From: Akkermansia muciniphila
GTDB taxonomy: Bacteria; Verrucomicrobiota; Verrucomicrobiia; Verrucomicrobiales; Akkermansiaceae
Reading direction: 5' to 3'
NCBI GenBank assembly: GCA_943324575.2
Contig: CALPMD020000072.1
Location: forward strand, 1-6,572
DNA length: 6,572 nucleotides
Positions 1 to 6,108 of the stretch are shown piece by piece; the first letter of the stretch is position 1, and each line of letters begins with the position of its first letter. The notes beneath the pieces are model-generated. The model had not been told where the DNA came from, made no database searches, and saw only the letters and a list, made by a program, of their open reading frames with translations. The translations under genes and the position numbers were made by a program.

Positions 1-2176
1 CTCGGAAAAACCGGAAGAAACCGAGGCGCGACTGCAACTCTGGATCAAGGAAGCTCGGGCCGCGCTGGCCCGACTCAACGAGCCCGGCGCTGAAACCCAA
101 CTGCCACCTGGCGTTGATTCCGGAGCGCTCGCTGATCATCGTCGCTTTCTAGAGCAGACCATCCTCACGGCCAATCGCCATCTCAAAGTTCTCGCCAGCA
201 TGGGCGAAGCGCACAAGGCGCTCGATGCGGCCCGCACGGCCAATGCGCAGTGGACTGGATTTTCAGAGAAGCCGCCGTTTTCCATTTTGATGCTCGACGA
301 GTTGGTCAACCAACAGGATGCGATCAAGGACAAGCTGGCGTCTTATCAATCGTCATTAGAACTTTTCGGGCGCACCCTCTCAGGAATTCAGGAAGAAGCG
401 AGACTGGCCGAAGAGTCGATCCGCCGGACGGCAACCGAAGCGGCGCGCAACCCCAGTGACGACAGCGCGACCAAATGGCGGATCACGACGGATCGGGCGA
501 AATCGCGCGTGCTGGCCCTGCGAGCGACCTCACTGCAGAGCAACGTCAGTCTGCTTCAAGATCAGGCGGAGACTGCGAGAATCCAGCTCTCGCTGCTCAA
601 TCGCCAAATCGCGGTGGCGAAAAAGCACTCCACTTTCAACGAAGAAGAAGTGACCCAAGTCAGAAAGGCAGCAGCAGACCGTCAAGCGATGTTGCGCAAG
701 GAAATCGCCGCCACTCGCAAGCTCCAACAGGACGCGATCGCGAACCGAACCCGTTTGCAAGCCGCGCTCGATTCCCTTCTTAAACCGACCACCGAAAGTG
801 CAGCCCCTCAGCCAACACCCGACGTCTCCATCGCCACCCTCAAAGTCGAAGCTGCGGAAACGCGGGTTGAGGCACTGCAATTCATCGCCGAAACGCTGGA
901 ATCCCTCAGCCAGTTAGAATCGTTTTGGCCCGACAACTATCAGTACCGGAAAACACTCACCGAACACAAGGCTCACACCGCCAACGAGGACGCGCTGCGT
1001 TCCTTGCGCCTGAATTACGATCGGCTAACGGCATGGGACGTCGTCGCCGCGAATGAACTCGCCGCGATCAATGCCGATATCAGCAAACAGGAATCCCGCG
1101 CCACTTCGATTGCAGCAGAGGATCCGCGCTTGGTGCCGATCAACGATCAGCGTGCCGCGCTCTGGGACAAGCTGGCGGTAGAGCAACGCTTGGCGCAGTC
1201 GGTGTCGTCGCAACGACGGATGCTCAAGCGCTGGCTTGCCGAATGGGATCAGTCAAAAACCAGTGCGCCCCTGACTGAAACCCTCTCGACCGCCGCCAGC
1301 TCAACTTGGCGATTTTTGAAACAGATTTGGACCTTCGTCGTCTTCCAATACGATGACACCGTGATGATCGGTGGCTTGCCAATCACTGAAAAACGGAGTG
1401 TCACCTTGGGAGACTTTTTCGTCGCGATCTTTTCTTTTGGCATCGCCTATTACATCTTGAACCGCATCAAGAATCGGCTGCAAGCGGCGGTCGTCGAGCA
1501 CGGTTATCTCGCGGAAGCTCAAGCGCGGACCTTGAGTAATTGGCTGATGATCTTAGTTGGATTTCTTCTCGCGGTCGCCACCCTGCACTATCTGGAAATC
1601 CCGCTGACGATCTTCGCCTTCCTCGGCGGCGCCTTGGTCATCGGACTGGGTTTTGGCACGCAGACGCTGATCAAAAATTTCATCAGCGGCATCATTGTGC
1701 TTTTCGAGAGAAAGATCCGTGTCGGCGACATCGTGGACGTGGGAGGCATCTCAGGGACGATCACGGAAATCAACACGCGCTCCTCCGTGCTTCATGGTGA
1801 CGACGGCAAGGAAACCCTCGTCCCCAACTCGCTGTTCCTCGAAAACCGAGTGACCAATCTCACGCTCGCCAATCGCCGCGTTCGGCGAACGCTCAAGGTG
1901 CACGTTGCCCTTGGCTCGTCCCCGCAGGAGGTGAGCGAGATCCTTAAAGCGTGTGCTGAGCGGCATGGCCTGATTTTGAAGGAGCCCGCCCCGATCGTGA
2001 CCTTCGAGGATTTTGCCGAAAACGCTTTCGAATTCGCGATCTATTACTGGACCGAGTTCAACGACAAAACCAACGCCAACGTTGTGGCCAGCGACATGCG
2101 CTTCATGATTGAAAAAGGCTTTGCGGAATCCGGGATCCGTTTCCCCAACACCACTCCGTCGAAACTCACCCCATGA
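1..2176 (+). CDS. MscS/MscK-like mechanosensitive ion channel, 5' end cut off
   Basis: The reading frame is open from base 2 to the TGA at 2174-2176 (about 724 codons visible), so the ATG at 200 is probably internal and the true start, with any signal peptide, lies outside the window. Numbering from that ATG, residues ~30-350 are polar, Ala/Glu/Gln/Arg-rich and look like long helical coiled coils, as in the periplasmic part of MscK-type channels. Three hydrophobic segments follow at ~404-424, 445-466 and 467-502. The last carries the Gly/Ala-rich MscS pore helix (G476 G477 A478, G482, G484, G486), then NFISGIIVLFE, RVGDIVDV and the LVPNS beta-domain motif, ending in an alpha/beta C-terminal domain. 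The family opens under membrane tension and releases solutes during hypo-osmotic shock. Family assignment is firm; whether it is MscK, MscM or another subtype is not resolved. The stop overlaps the ribD start. Confidence 0.93.
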   Translation, partial: SEKPEETEARLQLWIKEARAALARLNEPGAETQLPPGVDSGALADHRRFLEQTILTANRHLKVLASMGEAHKALDAARTANAQWTGFSEKPPFSILMLDELVNQQDAIKDKLASYQSSLELFGRTLSGIQEEARLAEESIRRTATEAARNPSDDSATKWRITTDRAKSRVLALRATSLQSNVSLLQDQAETARIQLSLLNRQIAVAKKHSTFNEEEVTQVRKAAADRQAMLRKEIAATRKLQQDAIANRTRLQAALDSLLKPTTESAAPQPTPDVSIATLKVEAAETRVEALQFIAETLESLSQLESFWPDNYQYRKTLTEHKAHTANEDALRSLRLNYDRLTAWDVVAANELAAINADISKQESRATSIAAEDPRLVPINDQRAALWDKLAVEQRLAQSVSSQRRMLKRWLAEWDQSKTSAPLTETLSTAASSTWRFLKQIWTFVVFQYDDTVMIGGLPITEKRSVTLGDFFVAIFSFGIAYYILNRIKNRLQAAVVEHGYLAEAQARTLSNWLMILVGFLLAVATLHYLEIPLTIFAFLGGALVIGLGFGTQTLIKNFISGIIVLFERKIRVGDIVDVGGISGTITEINTRSSVLHGDDGKETLVPNSLFLENRVTNLTLANRRVRRTLKVHVALGSSPQEVSEILKACAERHGLILKEPAPIVTFEDFAENAFEFAIYYWTEFNDKTNANVVASDMRFMIEKGFAESGIRFPNTTPSKLTP

Positions 2177-3204
2177 ACGAAGACACGCGGTGGATGAACC
2201 TCGCCTTGGAGGAGGCCCGCAAGGGCATCGGTCGCACCGCGCCGAATCCCCCCGTCGGCTCAGTGATCGTGAAAGATGGCGAAGTGTTAGGCTGCGGCTG
2301 GCACCGCGCGGCCGGCCAACCGCACGCCGAGCGCGAGGCACTGGCAGACGCCTATCAGCACCACGGCGCGGAAGCGGTTAGAGGTGCCACGGTTTACATC
2401 ACCTTGGAACCCTGCTCCACCCACGGTCGCACGCCGCCCTGCACGCAGGGCCTGATCGACGCAGGAATTTCGCGCGTCGTTTACGCCTGCGTCGACCGAA
2501 ATCCGAGCCACGCCGGCCGCGCCGACGCGCTGTTAAAAGCGGCGGGCATTGAGGTGCTTGCTGGAGTTTGCACGGAAGAGGCGGGGCGTTTGCTACGGCC
2601 GTTTTTCAAAGTCCGCGAGACAGGTCTGCCATGGGTGATCTGGAAATCCGCGATGAGTCTGGATGGCAGAATCACCCGCCCACCTGGCGAGGGCCAGTGG
2701 CTCACCGGCGAACTCGCCCGTGCCGATGTCCAAAAACTCCGCGCCCGCGTCGACGCCATTCTCACCAGCGGCGAAACCGTGCGCCGCGACAAGCCCGCCC
2801 TCACCATCCGCGTCCCCGAGTTGCTCGAAGGCCGCTTGCAACCGTGGCGCGTCATCGCCACCGACCGCCCGGAATCACTGCCGCAGGATGCGCCATTGTT
2901 CGCCGACGAATCGCGGGAACGCACTCTGATCCGCCCTCGCGCCGATCTCGCCGGAACCCTGCAAAATCTCACGAGCGAACAAGGCGTCCTCTCGGTGATG
3001 GTGGAAGCAGGCGGCGTCTTTTCCGCCGCGCTGTTCGAGGCGGGCTTGGTTGACGAGGTCGCTATCTATTACGCGCCGATGCTGTGCGGCGGCCCCTCGC
3101 CCGGCCTTGCCGGCGTGGGATTGAAGGAATCGCTGCGCCTGAAGGAAATCGAGTACTTGCAGCTCGGTAACGACATCCGTCTAAGCGGAGTCGTCATCCG
3201 GTAA
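2173..3204 (+). CDS. ribD: Bifunctional riboflavin biosynthesis deaminase/reductase RibD
   Basis: RibD catalyses the second and third steps of riboflavin synthesis in the cytosol: deamination of the pyrimidine made from GTP, then NADPH-dependent reduction of the ribosyl side chain. At 343 residues it has normal full length. The N-terminal zinc deaminase domain shows PNPPVG (24-29), HAE (51-53, zinc His and catalytic Glu) and PCSTHGRTPPC (80-90, zinc Cys81 and Cys90). The C-terminal reductase domain (~153-343) shows KSAMSLDGR (158-166), GQWLT (174-178), RDKPALTIR (205-213) and VEAGG (277-281, the family's E-G-G-like loop). The ATG is chosen because it overlaps the upstream TGA as ATGA and lies at the expected distance from PNPxVG. 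No clear Shine-Dalgarno is present, so translation is probably coupled to the channel gene. No other rib gene and no FMN riboswitch is visible. The 3' end overlaps the convergent yhcG-like gene by 24 bases. Confidence 0.96.
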   Translation: MNEDTRWMNLALEEARKGIGRTAPNPPVGSVIVKDGEVLGCGWHRAAGQPHAEREALADAYQHHGAEAVRGATVYITLEPCSTHGRTPPCTQGLIDAGISRVVYACVDRNPSHAGRADALLKAAGIEVLAGVCTEEAGRLLRPFFKVRETGLPWVIWKSAMSLDGRITRPPGEGQWLTGELARADVQKLRARVDAILTSGETVRRDKPALTIRVPELLEGRLQPWRVIATDRPESLPQDAPLFADESRERTLIRPRADLAGTLQNLTSEQGVLSVMVEAGGVFSAALFEAGLVDEVAIYYAPMLCGGPSPGLAGVGLKESLRLKEIEYLQLGNDIRLSGVVIR

Positions 3205-4233
3205 ACTCGAAGCATAGCCTTTCAGCTCCGCCTCGATCTCCTCGATGCTCGGCAGGCTGGTGTCGAGCGGCTTGGGAAGTGCGCGGACCAATTGGTATTC
3301 GGAGATGCCGATGGGCTTCTCGATTCCCGACAACGCGTACTCCGCGACGAGGTGGTTTTTCTTTTTGCAGAGCAGAAGGCCGATCGTGGGCTTGTCGTCT
3401 GCGGCCTTGATCTGGGCATCTACGGCTGCGAGGTAGAAGTTGAGCTTGCCCGTGTGCTCGGGTTTGAATTCGCCCGCCTTGAGTTCCACGACGACGTGGC
3501 ATTTCAGTCGCGTGTGATAGAAAAGCAGGTCGATGAAAAACTCGTCGCCGCCGACTTCGATCCGGAATTGGCGACCGAGGAACGCAAACCCCGCCCCCAT
3601 TTCCAACAGGAAGCGCATGATGTGGCGGATCAACGCGTTTTCGATGTCGTGTTCGTGCGCCTCATCGCCGAGGCCGATGAAATCGAACAAATACGGATCT
3701 TTCAGCACCGCCATCGCGAGCTTGGCTTGAGGCGCGGGCAGGTGGCGCTCGAAGTTGTTGATCGCGGTGCCCTGTCTGAGGTGGAACTGGTTTCGGATAT
3801 GGCTGTCCAGTGTCTGCCGTGACCAGCCTTCTGCGACGGCATGCTCGGCGTACCATTCGCGCTCGATAGGATCGTCGATTTTCGTCAAAAGACTGACAAT
3901 GTGGAACCAAGGCAATTGGTCAGCAGCCTGCTGACCAATTAAAAGGTTGGGGCACAACTCCGCAAAAAACCTCATGTATTTCAAATTGGAGGCAGAGAAC
4001 CCCTTCATGTCGGGGAACGCCTCGCCGAGGTCGCGGGAAAGGCGTTGGATTACCTTGGCACCCCAGCCTTCGTTGGCTTGGCGCTGGAGGATGTCTTTGC
4101 CGATTGAATGATACAGCTGGATCAGCTCTTGGTTGACCGTGAGCGCGGCCCGCTGGCGCGCGGTCGCAATGCGGGATTTCAGGCTCTTGAGCCAGTGGCC
4201 GTAGTCGGTGGGGAGTGTGAGTGGGGCGAGCAT
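3181..4233 (-). CDS. YhcG/DUF1016-family PD-(D/E)XK nuclease-like protein
   Basis: Encodes 350 residues from the ATG at 4233-4231 to the TAG at 3183-3181. The N-terminal half is the helical DUF1016 N domain: WLKSLKSRIATARQRA near residue 14, LYHSIGKDI near 41, and QLPWFHIVSLL at ~106-116. A family-typical linker follows (EREWYAEHAVAEGWSR, then LPAPQ and LKDPYLFDF). The C-terminal half carries the nuclease-like core: FFIDLLFYH with Asp235, then VVVELKAGEF with Glu250 and Lys252, matching a D...ExK active site, then LNFYLAAVD and KPTIGLLLC. Active-site residues look intact. E. coli YhcG is the reference member. The family's biological role is poorly established; homologues occur in accessory loci and near restriction systems, so a DNA-processing or defence role is inference only. 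No methylase or toxin/antitoxin partner is adjacent. An in-frame TTG at 4305 would add 24 residues, but it coincides with a candidate promoter -35 and the family usually starts close to the WL..LK motif. A perfect 27-base palindrome lies within codons 98-107. Confidence 0.92.
   Translation of the reverse strand: MLAPLTLPTDYGHWLKSLKSRIATARQRAALTVNQELIQLYHSIGKDILQRQANEGWGAKVIQRLSRDLGEAFPDMKGFSASNLKYMRFFAELCPNLLIGQQAADQLPWFHIVSLLTKIDDPIEREWYAEHAVAEGWSRQTLDSHIRNQFHLRQGTAINNFERHLPAPQAKLAMAVLKDPYLFDFIGLGDEAHEHDIENALIRHIMRFLLEMGAGFAFLGRQFRIEVGGDEFFIDLLFYHTRLKCHVVVELKAGEFKPEHTGKLNFYLAAVDAQIKAADDKPTIGLLLCKKKNHLVAEYALSGIEKPIGISEYQLVRALPKPLDTSLPSIEEIEAELKGYASSLPDDDSA
3914..3940. repeat. Perfect 27-base palindrome inside the yhcG-like gene
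   Basis: The arm AATTGGTCAGCAG (3914-3926) and its exact reverse complement (3928-3940) flank a single central base at 3927. All 13 pairs match. It lies wholly within coding sequence, spanning the last base of codon 98 to codon 107 (residues LIGQQAADQL). No T-tract follows on either strand, so it does not look like an intrinsic terminator. Confidence 0.9.
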
Positions 4234-4240
4234 CGGACGG

Positions 4241-4246
4241 TTTTCC
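4241..4246 (-). promoter_or_regulatory. Candidate ribosome binding site of the yhcG-like gene
   Basis: The coding strand reads GGAAAA seven bases before the ATG at 4233, a weak Shine-Dalgarno-like purine run that supports this start over the TTG at 4305. It lies inside a tiny inverted repeat (ACGG-AAAA-CCGT, 4237-4248), which is probably too short to matter. Confidence 0.35.
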
Positions 4247-4276
4247 GTAAAGGGTTTCTGCCTTGGGAAATCCAAT

Positions 4277-4305
4277 ACTGTACCCAAATTCGTGCGGAAA
4301 AGCAA
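4277..4305 (-). promoter_or_regulatory. Candidate sigma70-type promoter of the yhcG-like gene
   Basis: On the minus strand TTGCTT (4305-4300) is followed after exactly 17 bases by TACAGT (4282-4277). That is three of six and four of six matches to the consensus boxes at optimal spacing, in the 87-base gap after bioA. Transcription would begin near 4270, about 35 bases before the ATG at 4233. If real, the nuclease gene can be expressed independently of bioA. I saw no intrinsic terminator after bioA, so read-through is also possible. Confidence 0.35.
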
Positions 4306-4320
4306 GTCAGCGCTCGCGCC

Positions 4321-5595
4321 TCAACCCAGTGCACGATCCAGCGCTTCGATTGCGTGGTCGATTTGCTCGATGCTCGTGCACAGCGGCGGCATGAGGACGA
4401 TCGTGTCGAGGATCGGCCGCGTCAGCAGGCCGTGGTCGCGGGTGGCGAGGCAGATCGCTTCGCCAAACCGCTCGCTGGGCGGAAACTTCTCGCCGTCGGG
4501 GCGGCGCAGCTCGATGCCCGCGATGAATCCACACTGGCGGATCTCGTGAATCAGCGGGTGACGTGATTTCAAAGCCGCAAGAGCGCTGGCGAGATGCGCG
4601 ATTTTCGCGGGCAGGTGATCGAGCGTCCTTTCCTGCTCAAACAAATCCAGACTGGCCAGCGCGGCGGCGCAGCCGAGCGGATTCGCCGTGTAACTGTGGC
4701 CGTAGTAGAAAGCGCGATCCGCCGTGCCGAGGAAGGCGTCGTAAATTTTCCCAGTAGTCAGGGTGGCGGCCAGCGGCAGATAACCGCCCGTCAGGCCTTT
4801 CGCGAGGCAGAGGAAATCGGGAATCACGTTCTCGCGCTGGCAAGCGAACAGACTGCCCGTGCGGCCAAAGCCCGTCATCACCTCGTCGAGAATAAGGTGC
4901 GTTCCCGTTTCGTCGCACCACTGCCGCAGTTCGGCGAGCATGCCCGTGGGCCACAGACGCATCTCGTTGACCCCTTGGATCAGCGGCTCGATGACAATTC
5001 CCGCGATGTTCCCTGTCGCCAACTCCCGAAGTTCATCCATCGACGCGACATGCTGGACCGGAAAACCTCTGCCGCGAAAGCGCTCGAAAAACCGCCCCAC
5101 TCCACCCAGCGAGGCCGCGCCCAGCGTGTCGCCGTGGTAGCCATTCGCAAACGCGACAAAGCCGTTGCGCTCGGGATCGCCCGTCTGCTGCCGGTATTGC
5201 ACCGCCATTTTCAACGCGCACTCAATCGCGGTTGATCCATCGTCGGAAAAGAAAGCGCGTTCTAACGTTTTTTCAGGGAAGAACCCACAAAGCCGCTCGG
5301 CCAGTCGCGCCGCCAGCGGGTGGGTGAAACCGAGAAACGAGGTGTGCGCCACCTTTTCCAGCTGCGCGCCGATCGCCGCATTGATCGCGGGGTGGGCGTG
5401 GCCGTGGATGTTGGTCCAGATCGACGAATTCCCGTCCAGATAGCGCCGTCCCTCGGAGTCCCATAACCACGAACCTTCGCCGCGGACCAGCACCAGCGGC
5501 TCATGCCCGCGCCCGCACCATTCGCCTTGGCGGGTGAAGGGATGCCAACAGTGGGCTTGGTCGAGCTCGATGGATTGGCGGGTAGGCTCTTGCAC
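4321..5595 (-). CDS. bioA: Adenosylmethionine-8-amino-7-oxononanoate aminotransferase (BioA)
   Basis: BioA is the PLP-dependent enzyme that converts 7-keto-8-aminopelargonate to 7,8-diaminopelargonate in biotin synthesis, normally with S-adenosylmethionine as amino donor. At 424 residues it has normal length. Visible motifs are WHPFT (17-21), DGNSSIWTNIHGHAHP (54-69), DDGSTA (118-123, PLP phosphate loop), NGYHGDT (151-157), LDEVMTGFGRTG (236-247, Asp237 for the PLP ring nitrogen), LAKGLTGGYLPLA (264-276, Lys266 as the PLP Schiff-base lysine), GHSYTANPLGC (299-309) and TRP...LMPP (392-404). The FLCLAKGLTGGYLPL stretch resembles the Bacillus-type branch, some members of which use lysine as donor, so the donor is not certain. 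The start is GTG at 5595-5593: an in-frame TGA lies 30 bases upstream and no other start codon precedes WHPF. No good Shine-Dalgarno is seen. No other bio gene and no recognisable BirA operator is present in the window. Confidence 0.95.
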   Translation of the reverse strand: MQEPTRQSIELDQAHCWHPFTRQGEWCGRGHEPLVLVRGEGSWLWDSEGRRYLDGNSSIWTNIHGHAHPAINAAIGAQLEKVAHTSFLGFTHPLAARLAERLCGFFPEKTLERAFFSDDGSTAIECALKMAVQYRQQTGDPERNGFVAFANGYHGDTLGAASLGGVGRFFERFRGRGFPVQHVASMDELRELATGNIAGIVIEPLIQGVNEMRLWPTGMLAELRQWCDETGTHLILDEVMTGFGRTGSLFACQRENVIPDFLCLAKGLTGGYLPLAATLTTGKIYDAFLGTADRAFYYGHSYTANPLGCAAALASLDLFEQERTLDHLPAKIAHLASALAALKSRHPLIHEIRQCGFIAGIELRRPDGEKFPPSERFGEAICLATRDHGLLTRPILDTIVLMPPLCTSIEQIDHAIEALDRALG

Positions 5596-5665
5596 GGCGT
5601 TAGCATGAGGATCGAAGCACTTTCTTCAATCCACAATCGTGCTTATTCAGCGCGACGGTGAAATC

Positions 5666-5688
5666 CGAGTCGCGTGTTGCTCGACTTG
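5666..5688 (+). other. Small hairpin upstream of bioA
   Basis: CGAGTCG (5666-5672) pairs with CGACTTG (5682-5688): seven pairs including one G-U when read as plus-strand RNA, with a nine-base loop. It lies 22 bases before the terminator-like hairpin at 5711. The function is unknown and it may be chance. Confidence 0.3.
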
Positions 5689-5710
5689 AGGTTCGGGTTA
5701 TTCCACTTCA

Positions 5711-5731
5711 CGCCCGTGTGGGGCGGTTTTT
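5711..5731 (+). terminator. Terminator-like hairpin with T-tract, plus strand
   Basis: CGCCC (5711-5715), the loop GTGTG and GGGCG (5721-5725) are followed by G and TTTTT (5727-5731), the layout of a short intrinsic terminator on the plus strand. The stem has only five pairs. No plus-strand gene ends just upstream, because bioA lies on the other strand. It could end an unannotated small RNA or antisense transcript, or be fortuitous. Confidence 0.35.
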
Positions 5732-5772
5732 AACTCCTAAGGAACATTTGTGACGAAGGGGAAGATTTCGTT

Positions 5773-5806
5773 AGCCAGCCTGTTGCGGGATGGCTGTGAA
5801 TTTTTT
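5773..5806 (+). other. Weak hairpin followed by T6
   Basis: AGCCA (5773-5777) pairs with TGGCT (5791-5795), with two more C-G pairs inside after a mismatch. A six-T run follows at 5801-5806 after five bases. The stem is short and the T-run is offset, so this is at best a poor terminator. The T-run may simply belong to the AT-rich promoter zone. Confidence 0.2.
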
Positions 5807-5854
5807 ATTCGAAATGTATTGCCATCATCCATCTAATCAGCGATTTATATCAAT

Positions 5855-5893
5855 GTTGTGTTAGATTCATGCTTAGGCATGCGGTAACACAAC
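5855..5893 (+). repeat. Two-tier inverted repeat, alternative to the next hairpin
   Basis: GTTGTGTTA (5855-5863) is exactly complementary to TAACACAAC (5885-5893). Inside it, CATGC (5868-5872) pairs with GCATG (5877-5881) around a TTAG loop. This gives a 9-bp outer and a 5-bp inner stem separated by a small internal loop. The right-hand strand is shared with the hairpin at 5877-5913, so both cannot form in one molecule. Confidence 0.6.
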
Positions 5894-5913
5894 CCCTGTG
5901 TGCTACCGCATGC
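5877..5913 (+). repeat. Strong hairpin, 14 of 15 pairs
   Basis: GCATGCGGTAACACA (5877-5891) pairs with TGTGCTACCGCATGC (5899-5913), with a single A/C mismatch at 5887/5903 and a seven-base loop. No T-tract follows on either strand, so it is not a classical terminator. It competes with the structure at 5855-5893. Confidence 0.65.
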
Positions 5914-5968
5914 GTGTAAATCCCCCCTTAGGCGCAGCGGATGACGACACACAGTCCCCCCCGGAACG

Positions 5969-6007
5969 GTCGGTGGAAGTTAGAGGCCCCCTCCAACTTC
6001 CACCGAC
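5969..6007. repeat. Long inverted repeat, perfect 13-bp arms
   Basis: GTCGGTGGAAGTT (5969-5981) and its exact reverse complement (5995-6007) flank 13 bases. These interior bases can continue the stem: one mismatch, then GAGG with CCTC, leaving a CCC loop. The total is 17 of 18 pairs. No T-tract follows on either strand. It sits 101 bases before the prfC start. Confidence 0.75.
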
Positions 6008-6061
6008 ACACCCGCCTGCAGCTGTGCTGGATTTCGAGTTAGCAGCAATTCCCTTGATGTG

Positions 6062-6095
6062 CGCTGGTTTGGCGGCTATCTCCCCGTGGCCAGCG
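6062..6095 (+). other. Inverted repeat just before the prfC start
   Basis: CGCTGG (6062-6067) is complementary to CCAGCG (6090-6095), with a 22-base loop, ending 13 bases before the prfC ATG. It occupies the place where a ribosome binding site would be expected to begin. The stem is only six pairs and could be chance. Confidence 0.25.
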
Positions 6096-6108
6096 TGCCT
6101 TGGTTCTC

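Larger units (their letters stand above)
5596..6108. other. 513-base intergenic region between divergent bioA and prfC
   Basis: No convincing protein gene is present. An 85-codon open frame at 5898-6155 (+) is Pro/Ala-rich, resembles nothing I know and runs into prfC out of frame. Composition changes sharply: 46 of 120 bases are G or C at 5761-5880, against 37 of 60 at 5881-5940. The AT-rich part is the likeliest place for a prfC promoter. Candidate boxes such as TTGCCA at 5819-5824 with TTTATA at 5844-5849 are poorly spaced, so I call none. The right half is rich in inverted repeats and has two poly-C runs (5922-5927, 5956-5962). Short direct repeats CTTAGGC (5872, 5928) and CGACACAC (5945, 6004) also occur. 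Confidence 0.7.

Noticed and set aside
1878..1892. 15-base perfect palindrome (GCGTTCG arms) in the channel gene
   Set aside because: Seven-base arms in GC-rich coding sequence are expected by chance and nothing nearby suggests function.
2785..2811. RibD reductase motif reads RDKP instead of the E. coli-type DDP
   Set aside because: The first Asp is kept and the next position varies in the family (for example DNP in Bacillus RibG, from memory), so this is not evidence of inactivity.
4234..4305. N-terminal extension of the yhcG-like protein from the TTG at 4305
   Set aside because: The TTG is the first part of a candidate promoter -35 box, the extra 24 residues resemble nothing in the family, and the ATG at 4233 has a weak ribosome binding site.
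5686..5710. tRNA-like GGTTCGGGTT segment
   Set aside because: No T-arm stem, acceptor stem or anticodon arm can be built around it.
5596..5760. BirA operator upstream of bioA
   Set aside because: No paired TTGTAAAC/GTTTACAA-like half-sites are visible.
5855..6007. Integron attC-like recombination site, because GTTAGAT and CTTAGGC resemble attC core boxes
   Set aside because: The boxes are not arranged as a matched outer and inner pair, the 5969-6007 arms pair perfectly without the unpaired bases attC needs, and there is no integrase or cassette gene.
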